Source: an uncultured Clostridium sp.
GTDB lineage: Bacteria; Bacillota; Clostridia; Clostridiales; Clostridiaceae
Assembly: GCA_900548455.1 (NCBI GenBank)
Contig: URKQ01000019.1
Span: forward strand, 1 to 59,198
DNA: 59,198 nt
Reading direction: 5' to 3'
The position numbers and the translations under genes are program-made. Numbering within the stretch: position 1 is the stretch's first letter; every line of letters starts with the position of its first letter. The notes under the pieces were generated by a model that was not told the DNA's origin, did not search any database, and was given only the letters and a program-made list of their open reading frames with translations. Shown in pieces: positions 9,101 to 17,710 of the stretch.

Positions 9101-9161
9101 TTTACTTTTAATTACGTACGTAATATGATATCTATAGGTATATATACGTACGTAAGAGGTG
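9101..9161 (+). promoter_or_regulatory. dndB promoter with two TACGTACGTA palindromes
   Basis: TTTACT (9101-9106) and TATGAT (9124-9129) are 17 bp apart and make a plausible sigma-A promoter. The palindrome ATTACGTACGTAAT (9111-9124) fills the spacer, and a second TACGTACGTA (9145-9154) lies between the expected start of transcription and the ribosome site AAGAGGTG. The two 10-bp cores are 32 bp apart centre to centre, about three helical turns, as expected for a dimeric repressor binding one DNA face. I saw no other copy in the window. DndB is a known transcriptional regulator of dnd operons in Salmonella and is the obvious candidate ligand; that link is inference here. Confidence 0.75.
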
Positions 9162-9165
9162 TATT

Positions 9166-10251
9166 ATGAAAAATAATTATTATTATTCTTTTCCTGCAAT
9201 TAAAGGAAATCAAGCTACTAGGGACTTCTTTATTATTATGTGTCCCCTAAAAATATTATCAAAATTATTTATATTTAATGATGATGATTTGCCACCAGAG
9301 CATAGAGCTCAAAGAATATTAAATAGATCGCGCATCCCTGAAATGGCTTCATATATTGTTAATAACCCTAAGGATTATGTTTTTTCTTCATTAACAGCTT
9401 CAATAGATGGTAATTTTGAATTTTCCCCTATCGATAAGTCTTTTGATGAAAAAATAGGGAATTTAAAAGTTGCTATGGATAGTAGATTGCTTATAAATGA
9501 TGGGCAGCATAGACGCGCTGCTATTGAAGAAGCCTTAAAAGCTGATCCTAACATTGGTGATGAAACAATATCTATTGTTCTATTTATTGACGAAGGATTA
9601 AAGCGTAGTCAACAAATTTTTGCCGATTTAAATAAACATGCAGTTAATGTATCCAAATCAATTGGTATACTTTATGATTCTCGTGATCCAATTGCAATGA
9701 TTACTAAATCTCTACTTGAAGAAAATGATTATTTAAAACACTATACTGACAAAGAGAATCCCTCTTTATCAAAATTCTCACCCAAATTGTTTACTTTGAG
9801 TAGCATAAACGAAACTAATAAAAAGCTTTTAAATAAATTAAATGCCTCTGATCCTAAAATTATTTACTTTGTAAATGAATTTTGGAATGTTCTATGTGAA
9901 AACATGAAAGAATGGCAGTTTGTATTTAAAAAAGATACCAGTGCAACCCTTTTTAGAACAGATTATATAAGTTCTAATGCTGTAGTCCTTGAAGCACTCG
10001 GATTAGTTGGTAATTACCTATATAAAAATAATCAATATGATTGGAAAAAAGTTCTTTCAGATGTTAAAAATATTGATTGGCACCGAACCAACCTGAATGA
10101 TTGGCAAAATCGAGTTATAGGTCCAACTGGCCGAATTGTAAAAAGTGCTACCTATGTTAGATTAACCAGTAATTTAATAAAAACTAAATTAGGTATTCCT
10201 CTAAGTAAAGAAGAACTTAAACTTGAGGCAGATTGTAGGAAGGAAAACTAA
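9166..10251 (+). CDS. dndB: DNA sulfur modification protein DndB
   Basis: A 361-residue DGQHR-domain protein with the name-giving motif DGQHR at residues 112-116 and the following RAAIEEAL helix. In known dnd systems DndB is not needed for sulfur insertion; it regulates operon expression and the extent of modification. It is the first gene of dndBCDEA, 2 nt before dndC. Its promoter carries two palindromes that it may bind. AAGAGGTG gives the ribosome site for the ATG. Confidence 0.92.
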   Translation: MKNNYYYSFPAIKGNQATRDFFIIMCPLKILSKLFIFNDDDLPPEHRAQRILNRSRIPEMASYIVNNPKDYVFSSLTASIDGNFEFSPIDKSFDEKIGNLKVAMDSRLLINDGQHRRAAIEEALKADPNIGDETISIVLFIDEGLKRSQQIFADLNKHAVNVSKSIGILYDSRDPIAMITKSLLEENDYLKHYTDKENPSLSKFSPKLFTLSSINETNKKLLNKLNASDPKIIYFVNEFWNVLCENMKEWQFVFKKDTSATLFRTDYISSNAVVLEALGLVGNYLYKNNQYDWKKVLSDVKNIDWHRTNLNDWQNRVIGPTGRIVKSATYVRLTSNLIKTKLGIPLSKEELKLEADCRKEN

Positions 10252-10253
10252 AT

Positions 10254-11882
10254 ATGAATACGAAACTACAAACAACAATAGAAGATATTATTGAAGAAAT
10301 GAAACGGGTATATAAAAATGATACTCGACCATGGGTAATTGGATATAGTGGTGGTAAAGACAGTACTGCTGTTGTTCAACTTGTATTTACGATGCTTCAA
10401 AATTTACCAACATCAGAAAGACATAAAGATGTTTACATTGTTTCTTCAGATACATTAATTGAAAACCCTGTTGTTTTGGGATATTTAAAACATAATTCAC
10501 AATTAATAAACGAAGGTGCACGCAAAGCAGGCATTCCATTATATACACATATGGTTCATCCCGAATACGACAATACGTATTGGACTAATATTATTGGAAA
10601 GGGATTACCAACACCTACATCTATAAGATTTAGATGGTGTACAGAACGTTTAAAAATAAAACCTTCTAATAAATTTATTGAAGATAAGGTTAAAGAAAAT
10701 GGTGAAGTAGTTGTTCTTTTGGGTGTTAGAAAATCTGAAAGTATAGCAAGAGGAATAAGAATTAAAAACAGAGAAATTGAGGGATATCTATTGACCCCTC
10801 ATGTATCTTTATCAAACACCTATGTGTATAATCCCATCGTAGAATTAACTACTGACGATGTTTGGGAACTACTTCTTTCAAATAATGGCTCTACGCCGTG
10901 GGGAACCAGTAATAATGATTTATTCAAATTATATACCGGTGGCGAAGGTGGTGAATGTCCATTTACTACAACAAATGATAAAGAAACACCTTCATGTGGA
11001 AACTCTAGATTCGGTTGTTGGATTTGTACTGTAGTAAATAAAGATAAATCTTTAACTGGTTTTATTGAAAGTGGTGAAACTTGGCTTCAACCCCTACTTG
11101 ATTTTAGAGAATGGATTATAAATATCCGTAATAAGCATGAGTATAGAATGCAATATAGAAGAGATGGAAACCACTATTATAAAAAATTATACCTAGAAAA
11201 ATTACCTTTAATAGATGATTTAACTATTAATTCTGACTATATTTTTGTTAATGAAAATGAAGAAGCCTACATTGATTTTAAAAATTGTCAATCAAAGATT
11301 GATAACGGTGTTATTGAGATCTCAGAAGACAAAGATAAAGTTTATTTGGATCTGCTTCCACTTGTAAGCATTGCTAATACTAATGACATAGCCTTAGATA
11401 AGTCTAAAATACAAAATGATGATAAAGGATTATATGTTAATGTAATTGGATATGGTCCATTTAATTTTAAAGCACGAAAATTAATTTTAAAAAAACTATT
11501 AGAAATTCAAAAACTTATTAATGAAGAATATGAAATTGAGCTTATAACCAAAGAAGAGCTTGAGATTATTGACAAAATATGGGATGACGAGGAAGATTTA
11601 AGTCGTAGATCGTTAGTAGATTTATATTATGAGGTTACAGGTGAAAAACTTCCTTGGGATGATTATAAAAAACCTATATTTGATAAAGATACAATATATC
11701 AAATATCAGATTTATGTGCTTATAAAAATATTGATCAAGATTTAATCAATAAACTCTTAATTGAAACTAATAAATACAAGCACTTTACTAACAAAACAGT
11801 ATTAGATAAATCAATTGATAAAATTCTTAATCAAAAACATCTACACAAATCAATAGTTGAGGAGATAAAAAATGATAATTAA
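10254..11882 (+). CDS. dndC: DNA phosphorothioation protein DndC (PP-loop ATPase, Fe-S)
   Basis: A PAPS-reductase-like protein that activates the DNA backbone with ATP for sulfur insertion. The PP-loop SGGKDS is at residues 32-37. Cysteines C129 (RWCTERLK), C235, C248, C255 and C258 (GCWIC) are placed to bind the 4Fe-4S cluster known in DndC. At 542 residues it has the normal family length. It sits 2 nt after dndB and overlaps dndD by 11 nt, so translation is coupled. It works with DndD, DndE and the desulfurase DndA, all present here. Confidence 0.95.
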   Translation: MNTKLQTTIEDIIEEMKRVYKNDTRPWVIGYSGGKDSTAVVQLVFTMLQNLPTSERHKDVYIVSSDTLIENPVVLGYLKHNSQLINEGARKAGIPLYTHMVHPEYDNTYWTNIIGKGLPTPTSIRFRWCTERLKIKPSNKFIEDKVKENGEVVVLLGVRKSESIARGIRIKNREIEGYLLTPHVSLSNTYVYNPIVELTTDDVWELLLSNNGSTPWGTSNNDLFKLYTGGEGGECPFTTTNDKETPSCGNSRFGCWICTVVNKDKSLTGFIESGETWLQPLLDFREWIINIRNKHEYRMQYRRDGNHYYKKLYLEKLPLIDDLTINSDYIFVNENEEAYIDFKNCQSKIDNGVIEISEDKDKVYLDLLPLVSIANTNDIALDKSKIQNDDKGLYVNVIGYGPFNFKARKLILKKLLEIQKLINEEYEIELITKEELEIIDKIWDDEEDLSRRSLVDLYYEVTGEKLPWDDYKKPIFDKDTIYQISDLCAYKNIDQDLINKLLIETNKYKHFTNKTVLDKSIDKILNQKHLHKSIVEEIKNDN

Positions 11883-14031
11883 CAGCATAACATTAAAAAA
11901 CTTTAGATCTTATGAAGATGAAACTACTTTCTCCTTTACTCCTCAAGATAATAAAAATATTGTTTTAATTGGTGGGGAAAATGGAGCTGGTAAATCAACT
12001 TTATTTGAAGCAATTAAACTATGCATTTATGGATCAATGGCATATGGATATATTGGTAATAACTATAATTATTTATCAAAAATTAAGAATAACATAAATG
12101 ACAATGCATTTAAAAATGAAGATATTGAATGCTATTTAGGATTAAGCCTTTCGTTTAAAGAAGGCACTAAGATTAAAAAATATTATCTAAAGCGTTCTTG
12201 GAATTACTTAAATCAAAAAATATATGAAGAATTCAATATTTATTTAAATAATAAAGAATTAAACAACGAGGACAAATTATATTTTGATAAGTATTTAAAA
12301 TCAGTACTTCCCCCGTCTTTATTTGATTTTTTCTTTTTTGATGGTGAAGAATTAAGTGATTTCTTTACGGGAAAAAGTGCAAGTTCAAACTTAAAAGAAT
12401 CAGTACTTGAATTGTTTAACTACGATACATTTGAAATACTAAAAAAGCAATTATTAAGTCAACAAAGATTAAAGTCAAAATCAAACTTTAAGTTAGAGGA
12501 AGCTCAAACTAACTTTGAATCACTTTCATCTACTGTAGGATCTATTAAAGATAAAATTAAAAGTTTAAAAAATGAAATACTAATATCTGAATCTGAATTA
12601 GATAACTTAATCATAGAAAGAAATAAACTTGAAGAAGATTTTAAAAATAGTGGCGGACTCTTGGAAGATGAAAAAGCAGCTTTAAATTCTGAAATTGCCA
12701 AATTAGAAAATGAACGTATTTTTATTAATACAGATATAAAAAATTTTTGTAATGATACTCTACCTTTTCTAATGGTTACTGACCTTTTACAAAAAACAAG
12801 AATTCAAATTGAAAAAGAAGATGCATTAAATTCATATAATAGTATCAGTAAAAAATTATCCGGTAATGTAGTTAAAACTACAATCAGTAAGCATCTTCCA
12901 CAGGAAATTAATAATATTGATTTTAATGAAATCGCTATAGACTTACTAAATAATATGTTTGATAAAAATGAAATTACTAATGTATCCAATATTTTGGAAT
13001 TATCTATAGAACAAAAAAATAGTGTTACACACACAATTGATAATATCTTAAATAAAAAAAATGCTTTATCAAACTCAATTTTTTCAAAATATAACGATGT
13101 TGCTGTAATTGGAAAAAAAATCAAATCTTTAAGAGATAAGTTAAATTCTTCTGTTTCACAAGATATATTAAACAATTACTTAGAAAATCTTCATAACATT
13201 AATGAAGATATCAATAGTATACAAAATAGTTTAGCAATAAAAAAAGCATCAATTATATCTCATGAAGAGGAACTTAAAAACAAAGAATATCATCTTACAA
13301 GAGCTAAAAATGAATATGCTACCTTACTACAAAACATAAATATTCTAGATATATCTACTGAACTTATAGAGTATTTAGAAGAACTTATTTCTAATTTAAC
13401 TAAAGGAAAAATAGCATTAATCCAAGATGAATTTATAAAAATCTTTACTAAAATAATTAGAAAGGACAATTATGTAAATAGCATTATAATCGATGATAAC
13501 TTTAATACTACTCTTTATATAAATAAAGACTATACTAGCACAGAAATTTTAAATGTTATTAACAACCTTGGCTTTGATGGATTAACTAAAAAGTATGGAG
13601 AAAAATTTTTAGAAGACTTATATAATCATTATCGTGTTAAAACTTCAGAACAACTTAAGTCTTTAATTATTAATGATATTTCCTTTAATTATATTACTTT
13701 AAGTACTAAAATTAATATAAATGATTTCTCAAATGGAGAGAAACAGATTTATATATTATGCTTAATTTGGGCTATTATAAAAAGTTCAGGTGTTGAAATA
13801 CCATTTATAATTGATACACCTTATGCCCGTATAGATGAAAGTCATAGAAACTCCTTGACTACTACTTATTTGCCCAATATAAGTAATCAAGTCATAATTC
13901 TCTCTACTAATAAAGAAATAGATAAAGATTTATATACAATTATTAAACCATTTGTATGTGACGAATATTTACTACTCTACAATACAAGCCAACGTAAAAC
14001 TGAAGTTAAAAAAGGATATTTTGAGGTGTAA
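11872..14031 (+). CDS. dndD: DNA phosphorothioation ATPase DndD
   Basis: A 719-residue SMC/Rad50-like ATPase. Walker A GGENGAGKST is at residues 34-43. The middle (about 190-500) is largely charged coiled coil, and the signature FSNGEK (about 616) and Walker B PFIIDTPYARID (about 643) are near the C-terminus. DndD is thought to open or bend DNA and to supply energy for the DndCDE modification complex. It starts inside the end of dndC. The ATG is preceded by TGAGGAG. Confidence 0.94.
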   Translation: MIINSITLKNFRSYEDETTFSFTPQDNKNIVLIGGENGAGKSTLFEAIKLCIYGSMAYGYIGNNYNYLSKIKNNINDNAFKNEDIECYLGLSLSFKEGTKIKKYYLKRSWNYLNQKIYEEFNIYLNNKELNNEDKLYFDKYLKSVLPPSLFDFFFFDGEELSDFFTGKSASSNLKESVLELFNYDTFEILKKQLLSQQRLKSKSNFKLEEAQTNFESLSSTVGSIKDKIKSLKNEILISESELDNLIIERNKLEEDFKNSGGLLEDEKAALNSEIAKLENERIFINTDIKNFCNDTLPFLMVTDLLQKTRIQIEKEDALNSYNSISKKLSGNVVKTTISKHLPQEINNIDFNEIAIDLLNNMFDKNEITNVSNILELSIEQKNSVTHTIDNILNKKNALSNSIFSKYNDVAVIGKKIKSLRDKLNSSVSQDILNNYLENLHNINEDINSIQNSLAIKKASIISHEEELKNKEYHLTRAKNEYATLLQNINILDISTELIEYLEELISNLTKGKIALIQDEFIKIFTKIIRKDNYVNSIIIDDNFNTTLYINKDYTSTEILNVINNLGFDGLTKKYGEKFLEDLYNHYRVKTSEQLKSLIINDISFNYITLSTKININDFSNGEKQIYILCLIWAIIKSSGVEIPFIIDTPYARIDESHRNSLTTTYLPNISNQVIILSTNKEIDKDLYTIIKPFVCDEYLLLYNTSQRKTEVKKGYFEV

Positions 14032-14033
14032 TT

Positions 14034-14423
14034 ATGGGATTTAGATTGAAAACATCAAAAAGAACAAAAGAAATTTTCGAAGAAATAGGTAAAAGTGCTA
14101 ATCTTAAACCATTTGCATTAAGTAAAATGGCAGTTTCATTATCATTAAAAGATTCAACTCCTATTTCAGAATATGAAAATAATGATACAAATGGGCTTGA
14201 ACTTCAAAGAGCTACTGTTACAGGTGAATTTGATACTATATTTAAATCTTTAATTGAAGTAAATCTTGGTAAAAACATAAGTGATGATGAATACTATCCT
14301 CATTTTATGAAACTTCACATGGATAGAGGCGCAGAACTCTTATATAATCAATATAAATATAGTGGCGGAAATCTAGAAAAATTTTTAAGAAATGTACTTA
14401 AAAAAGGAGATGCTAATCTATGA
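14034..14423 (+). CDS. dndE: DNA sulfur modification protein DndE
   Basis: A 129-residue small, basic protein with the family's N-terminal pattern GFRLKTSKRTKEIFEEIG. DndE binds DNA (nicked DNA in vitro) and is essential for phosphorothioation, probably positioning the DndCDE complex. It lies 2 nt after dndD and overlaps dndA by 4 nt (ATGA). A GAGGTG ribosome site precedes it. Confidence 0.92.
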   Translation: MGFRLKTSKRTKEIFEEIGKSANLKPFALSKMAVSLSLKDSTPISEYENNDTNGLELQRATVTGEFDTIFKSLIEVNLGKNISDDEYYPHFMKLHMDRGAELLYNQYKYSGGNLEKFLRNVLKKGDANL

Positions 14424-15598
14424 TATATTTAGATAATAGTGCAACTACTCCTATAGACACTGAAGTATTAGATGCTATGTTACCATATTTAAAAGAGGAA
14501 TATGGTAATCCTTCTAGTAGATACTATACTTTAGCTACTAATGCAAATGCTGCCGTTGAAAAAGCTAGAGAGCAAGTTGCAAATTTAATTAATGCTGATC
14601 CAAAAGAAATAATTTTTACAGGTGGTGCTTCAGAAAGTAATAACTTTATTATAAAAGGGGTAGCTGATTATAAAAAGTATTACGAAAAAAGTGGTAATCA
14701 TATAATAACGTCTACTGTTGAGCATAAATCAGTTCTCCAAACTTGTAAATTTTTAAATGGAGATGTATTTTGGAATAAATCTGATAAATCAGTAGCAAGT
14801 CAATTTTTAAAAAAGAAAAGTACTTGTCAAAAAGTTGATCGTGGATATAATGTTACCTTTCTTCCTGTAAATAAATATGCTCAAATTAATGAAGAATCGT
14901 TTCAAAGTACTATTACCGATAATACTATTTTGGCTTCCTTTATGTGGGGTAACAATGAAGTTGGCTCTTTAAATGATATTTTGTCACTTTCTATGATAGC
15001 AAAAGATAATAAAGTATTATTTCATTCAGATGCTACTCAAGTATTAGGCAAAACTAACATAGATGTAAAAAAAACACCTGTTGATTTTTTATCTATGTCA
15101 GCACATAAAATTTATGGTCCTAAAGGCGTTGGTGCTGCATTTATAAGACAAACAGGACTATCCGATTATAAATTAACATCACTAATTCATGGAGGCCTAC
15201 AAGAACGTGGATACAGAGCTGGCACTTCAGCTGTTCACAATATAGTAGGTTTCGGTAAAGCTTGTGAGATCGCTAAAAGAGATATGAATGAATATGTTAA
15301 AAAGATTACTGAGCTGGAAATTGAAACAAAAAAAATGCTTAGCATTAAATATCCTGGCATTAAATTTTTAGGAGATCCTGAAAATCATATACCTGGGATT
15401 ATAGGAATGCTAATCCCTAACATAGTCAATGATATGTTTATTAAAGAATTAGCTGATAAAGATATATGTGCTATATCTTCAGGTTCTGCATGCGGTATTG
15501 GAGAACCATCATATGTAATTAAAGAAATTGGGTTGGAAAATAAAAGCTCTCAATTTGTTAGATTAAGCTTAAGTAAATTTATCACAACACTAAAATAA
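14420..15598 (+). CDS. dndA: Cysteine desulfurase DndA
   Basis: A class V aminotransferase-fold cysteine desulfurase of 392 residues. The PLP-binding lysine is in SMSAHKIYGPKG (about 229), and the mobile catalytic cysteine is in SSGSACGIGEP (about 357). It mobilises sulfur for DndC. A lysine-rich stretch (about 125-150, around LKKKSTCQKVDRG) is longer than in housekeeping IscS/NifS. Its 4-nt overlap with dndE ties it to phosphorothioation rather than general Fe-S assembly. Its place as the last gene of the operon differs from the Streptomyces type, where dndA is divergent. Confidence 0.92.
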   Translation: MIYLDNSATTPIDTEVLDAMLPYLKEEYGNPSSRYYTLATNANAAVEKAREQVANLINADPKEIIFTGGASESNNFIIKGVADYKKYYEKSGNHIITSTVEHKSVLQTCKFLNGDVFWNKSDKSVASQFLKKKSTCQKVDRGYNVTFLPVNKYAQINEESFQSTITDNTILASFMWGNNEVGSLNDILSLSMIAKDNKVLFHSDATQVLGKTNIDVKKTPVDFLSMSAHKIYGPKGVGAAFIRQTGLSDYKLTSLIHGGLQERGYRAGTSAVHNIVGFGKACEIAKRDMNEYVKKITELEIETKKMLSIKYPGIKFLGDPENHIPGIIGMLIPNIVNDMFIKELADKDICAISSGSACGIGEPSYVIKEIGLENKSSQFVRLSLSKFITTLK

Positions 15599-15640
15599 TA
15601 GAGAGCCTAAAGATAAACGCTTTAGGCTCTCTATTATTTT
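15594..15640. terminator. Bidirectional terminator after dndA
   Basis: A 19-bp perfect stem (arms 15594-15612 and 15620-15638, core GAGAGCCTAAAG/CTTTAGGCTCTC) has a 7-nt loop and is followed by TTTTC. It closes the dnd operon and, being A/T-flanked on both sides, may also stop transcripts from the convergent AIPR/dpt side. Confidence 0.9.
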
Positions 15641-15972
15641 CAATAGCTTGAATTATATCATTATAATCTTTCAACTATATACTTTTTATTTAAATTTTTA
15701 ATTTATAAAATACCCATAAATATTATTCGCAATTTCATATACAATAAATCTAGCACTCTATTATCTTACTATAAATCTTAAAGACTCACCAAATAAATCT
15801 AAAATTGAATATTACATATTAATTAAATTAAGATATGTTGTTTTTATAGATGTTTGTATTGAATATTTAAAGTATTATATGTAAATTCTTTTTATATGTC
15901 ATATAGATAGATTTAAATTTTTTGTGTATATTACTTGACAGCTTTTATTAAAATATTCATATTTACAAGTAA
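15641..15972. other. Intergenic AT-rich stretch between convergent operons
   Basis: About 330 bp between the dndA terminator and the 3' end of the AIPR gene. I see no ORF, repeat or RNA structure with support. It is very AT-rich and separates the modification and restriction halves of the island. Confidence 0.6.
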
Positions 15973-17625
15973 TTATTCTAGTGCTAATTTTACTATCTTT
16001 TTACTATTATCACTAGATTTAAAATAGGCCAATAAATTAAATTTATCATCATCTAATAAGATATTTTTTATTAGATCTATTGATTCTAATATATCTTTAC
16101 TTAAATCTATCCTTTTACAATATATATCTCTATTAAAATCAATAGAAACATTCTTCTCATATTTCTTATAAATTAAACTTGATATATGATACCGTCCAAA
16201 TTTAACCAAGCTAAATATTTTAGAATCTTTTTTTATAGCATCCATTTTAGAAAATTGGACAACTTCTTCATAAATAAAATAAGCTAAAGCTATTTTATCA
16301 GGATTTTTTTTAAATATATCATTCTCAGTAGAAAAAACTTTTCCTTTAGAACTTAATGCAACATTGGGAAGAGCTTTAATACATGCTAACGCAGCTTGTC
16401 CTACTTTATCGTTAGATACAATTAACTTCTTATTAATATGATTACCATTTAAATCAATAAAATCGTTTCTTTTTCTCTGGTATTTTAATCCGTAGATTTC
16501 ATCAAAATACTGTTGTAGTTTAATCTGTTCAGGTGAGTTAGATACTAAATCCCGTGGATTAATTGGATTTTGGTTATTAGTAGATAAAATTATCTTTTCG
16601 ATTATATCAGGGTCTTTGGTTTCATGTATACGTAACAATAACCTTGTATTATCCTTTAAATTTCTAGCTGCATATAGTGCCATACTTGTTTGACATCCAT
16701 TAATTATTTGAAGATTTTCCATATCTACAGTTGCATTACCACCAATGGGTGCAAAAGTATATTTATCACATATGATTGTAACTCCATTATTTAGTGCCCA
16801 AAAATACTCACTATCATCTCCTTCTGCAGCTTCAATTATATTTTTATTTACCTTACTTTTATCATCCAAATATTTTCTTACATTTTGTTCAAATAAATAT
16901 TCACTTTCTTGATCGTCAAAAATTTTAATTAACTCTTTTGCACTAATAGTGCAAACTAATGATTTAATATGATCATATCTACTTTCTATAACAGATGGTA
17001 CATTAGAATCATAAATAATAGAAAATTTTTTATTAATTTCTTTCTTATTTCTCAAGTTTATATACTGAAGTAATTCCTTAGCACCATATAATTCAAACCT
17101 AAAATGTTCAAATATACTACAATATGTAGATTTTATACTCTCTATCTCAGCTAGAATTTCATCTCCATCTTTTATATCCTCTTTATTTCCTAAAGTTATA
17201 TAAGATACATCAATATAGATATTACTGAGACGATTGTTGTTAATAGTATCCCGGACCTCCAATATTCTATCTCTAAATTGAATATTTTTTAAAGTATCGA
17301 TCTCTTCAATTGATCGATTAAATAACCAATCCAATCCATTTTTTAAAAGGATAACAATGTTGGAACTAAACCCTTCTGTTTTTTTACATTGTATAATTCT
17401 TATAGTTATTATATCATCATCCTCAATTTGAATTAAATCAATTTGTTTATCACATTGTCCATCTACAATTGAATCATTAATTATAGAATCATCACTATCG
17501 CTTGCGTCTCCCCTATATAAAAGTTCGTTAACATATTGCATAAAACCCAAGTCTTTATTACTTATTGAGTTATTATTACAATACGAATTTAATTTGCTAT
17601 ACATCATATTTTGATATGTTCCCAT
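15973..17625 (-). CDS. AIPR-family protein with nuclease-like N-terminus
   Basis: A 550-residue protein with the two hallmark AIPR (abortive infection phage resistance) motifs, NNGVTIICDK (about 278) and INGCQTS (about 304). The N-terminal region contains QCDKQIDLIQIE and then IIQCKK (D63 ... Q79-x-K81), matching a PD-(D/E)xK nuclease core with Q in place of E. It lies 85 bp downstream of dptH on the same strand, with a hairpin between them. Placement in the restriction half suggests an added effector of the phosphorothioation defence, but an independent abortive-infection gene carried in the island is equally possible. ATG 17625 follows ACGGAGG. Confidence 0.85.
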   Translation of the reverse strand: MGTYQNMMYSKLNSYCNNNSISNKDLGFMQYVNELLYRGDASDSDDSIINDSIVDGQCDKQIDLIQIEDDDIITIRIIQCKKTEGFSSNIVILLKNGLDWLFNRSIEEIDTLKNIQFRDRILEVRDTINNNRLSNIYIDVSYITLGNKEDIKDGDEILAEIESIKSTYCSIFEHFRFELYGAKELLQYINLRNKKEINKKFSIIYDSNVPSVIESRYDHIKSLVCTISAKELIKIFDDQESEYLFEQNVRKYLDDKSKVNKNIIEAAEGDDSEYFWALNNGVTIICDKYTFAPIGGNATVDMENLQIINGCQTSMALYAARNLKDNTRLLLRIHETKDPDIIEKIILSTNNQNPINPRDLVSNSPEQIKLQQYFDEIYGLKYQRKRNDFIDLNGNHINKKLIVSNDKVGQAALACIKALPNVALSSKGKVFSTENDIFKKNPDKIALAYFIYEEVVQFSKMDAIKKDSKIFSLVKFGRYHISSLIYKKYEKNVSIDFNRDIYCKRIDLSKDILESIDLIKNILLDDDKFNLLAYFKSSDNSKKIVKLALE

Positions 17626-17666
17626 GATTACCTCCGTTTATACAACATAATATACATATATATTAT

Positions 17667-17707
17667 CATATAAATAGCAATTATTGTTGAATATTGCTAT
17701 TTATATG
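17667..17707. promoter_or_regulatory. Perfect 15-bp inverted repeat between dptH and the AIPR gene
   Basis: CATATAAATAGCAAT (17667-17681) and its exact complement (17693-17707) flank an 11-nt loop. No T-run follows on the minus strand, so it is not a classic terminator. It could uncouple AIPR expression from dptFGH, stabilise mRNA ends or be a protein-binding site. Confidence 0.6.
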
Positions 17708-17710
17708 AGT

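Noticed and set aside
12804..13175. 123-residue frame antisense to dndD
   Set aside because: No ribosome site, and the composition mirrors the coiled-coil coding strand; it is a shadow of dndD.
15641..15972. Possible small RNA between the dnd and AIPR genes
   Set aside because: No stable hairpin, promoter pair or terminator beyond the dndA terminator could be seen.
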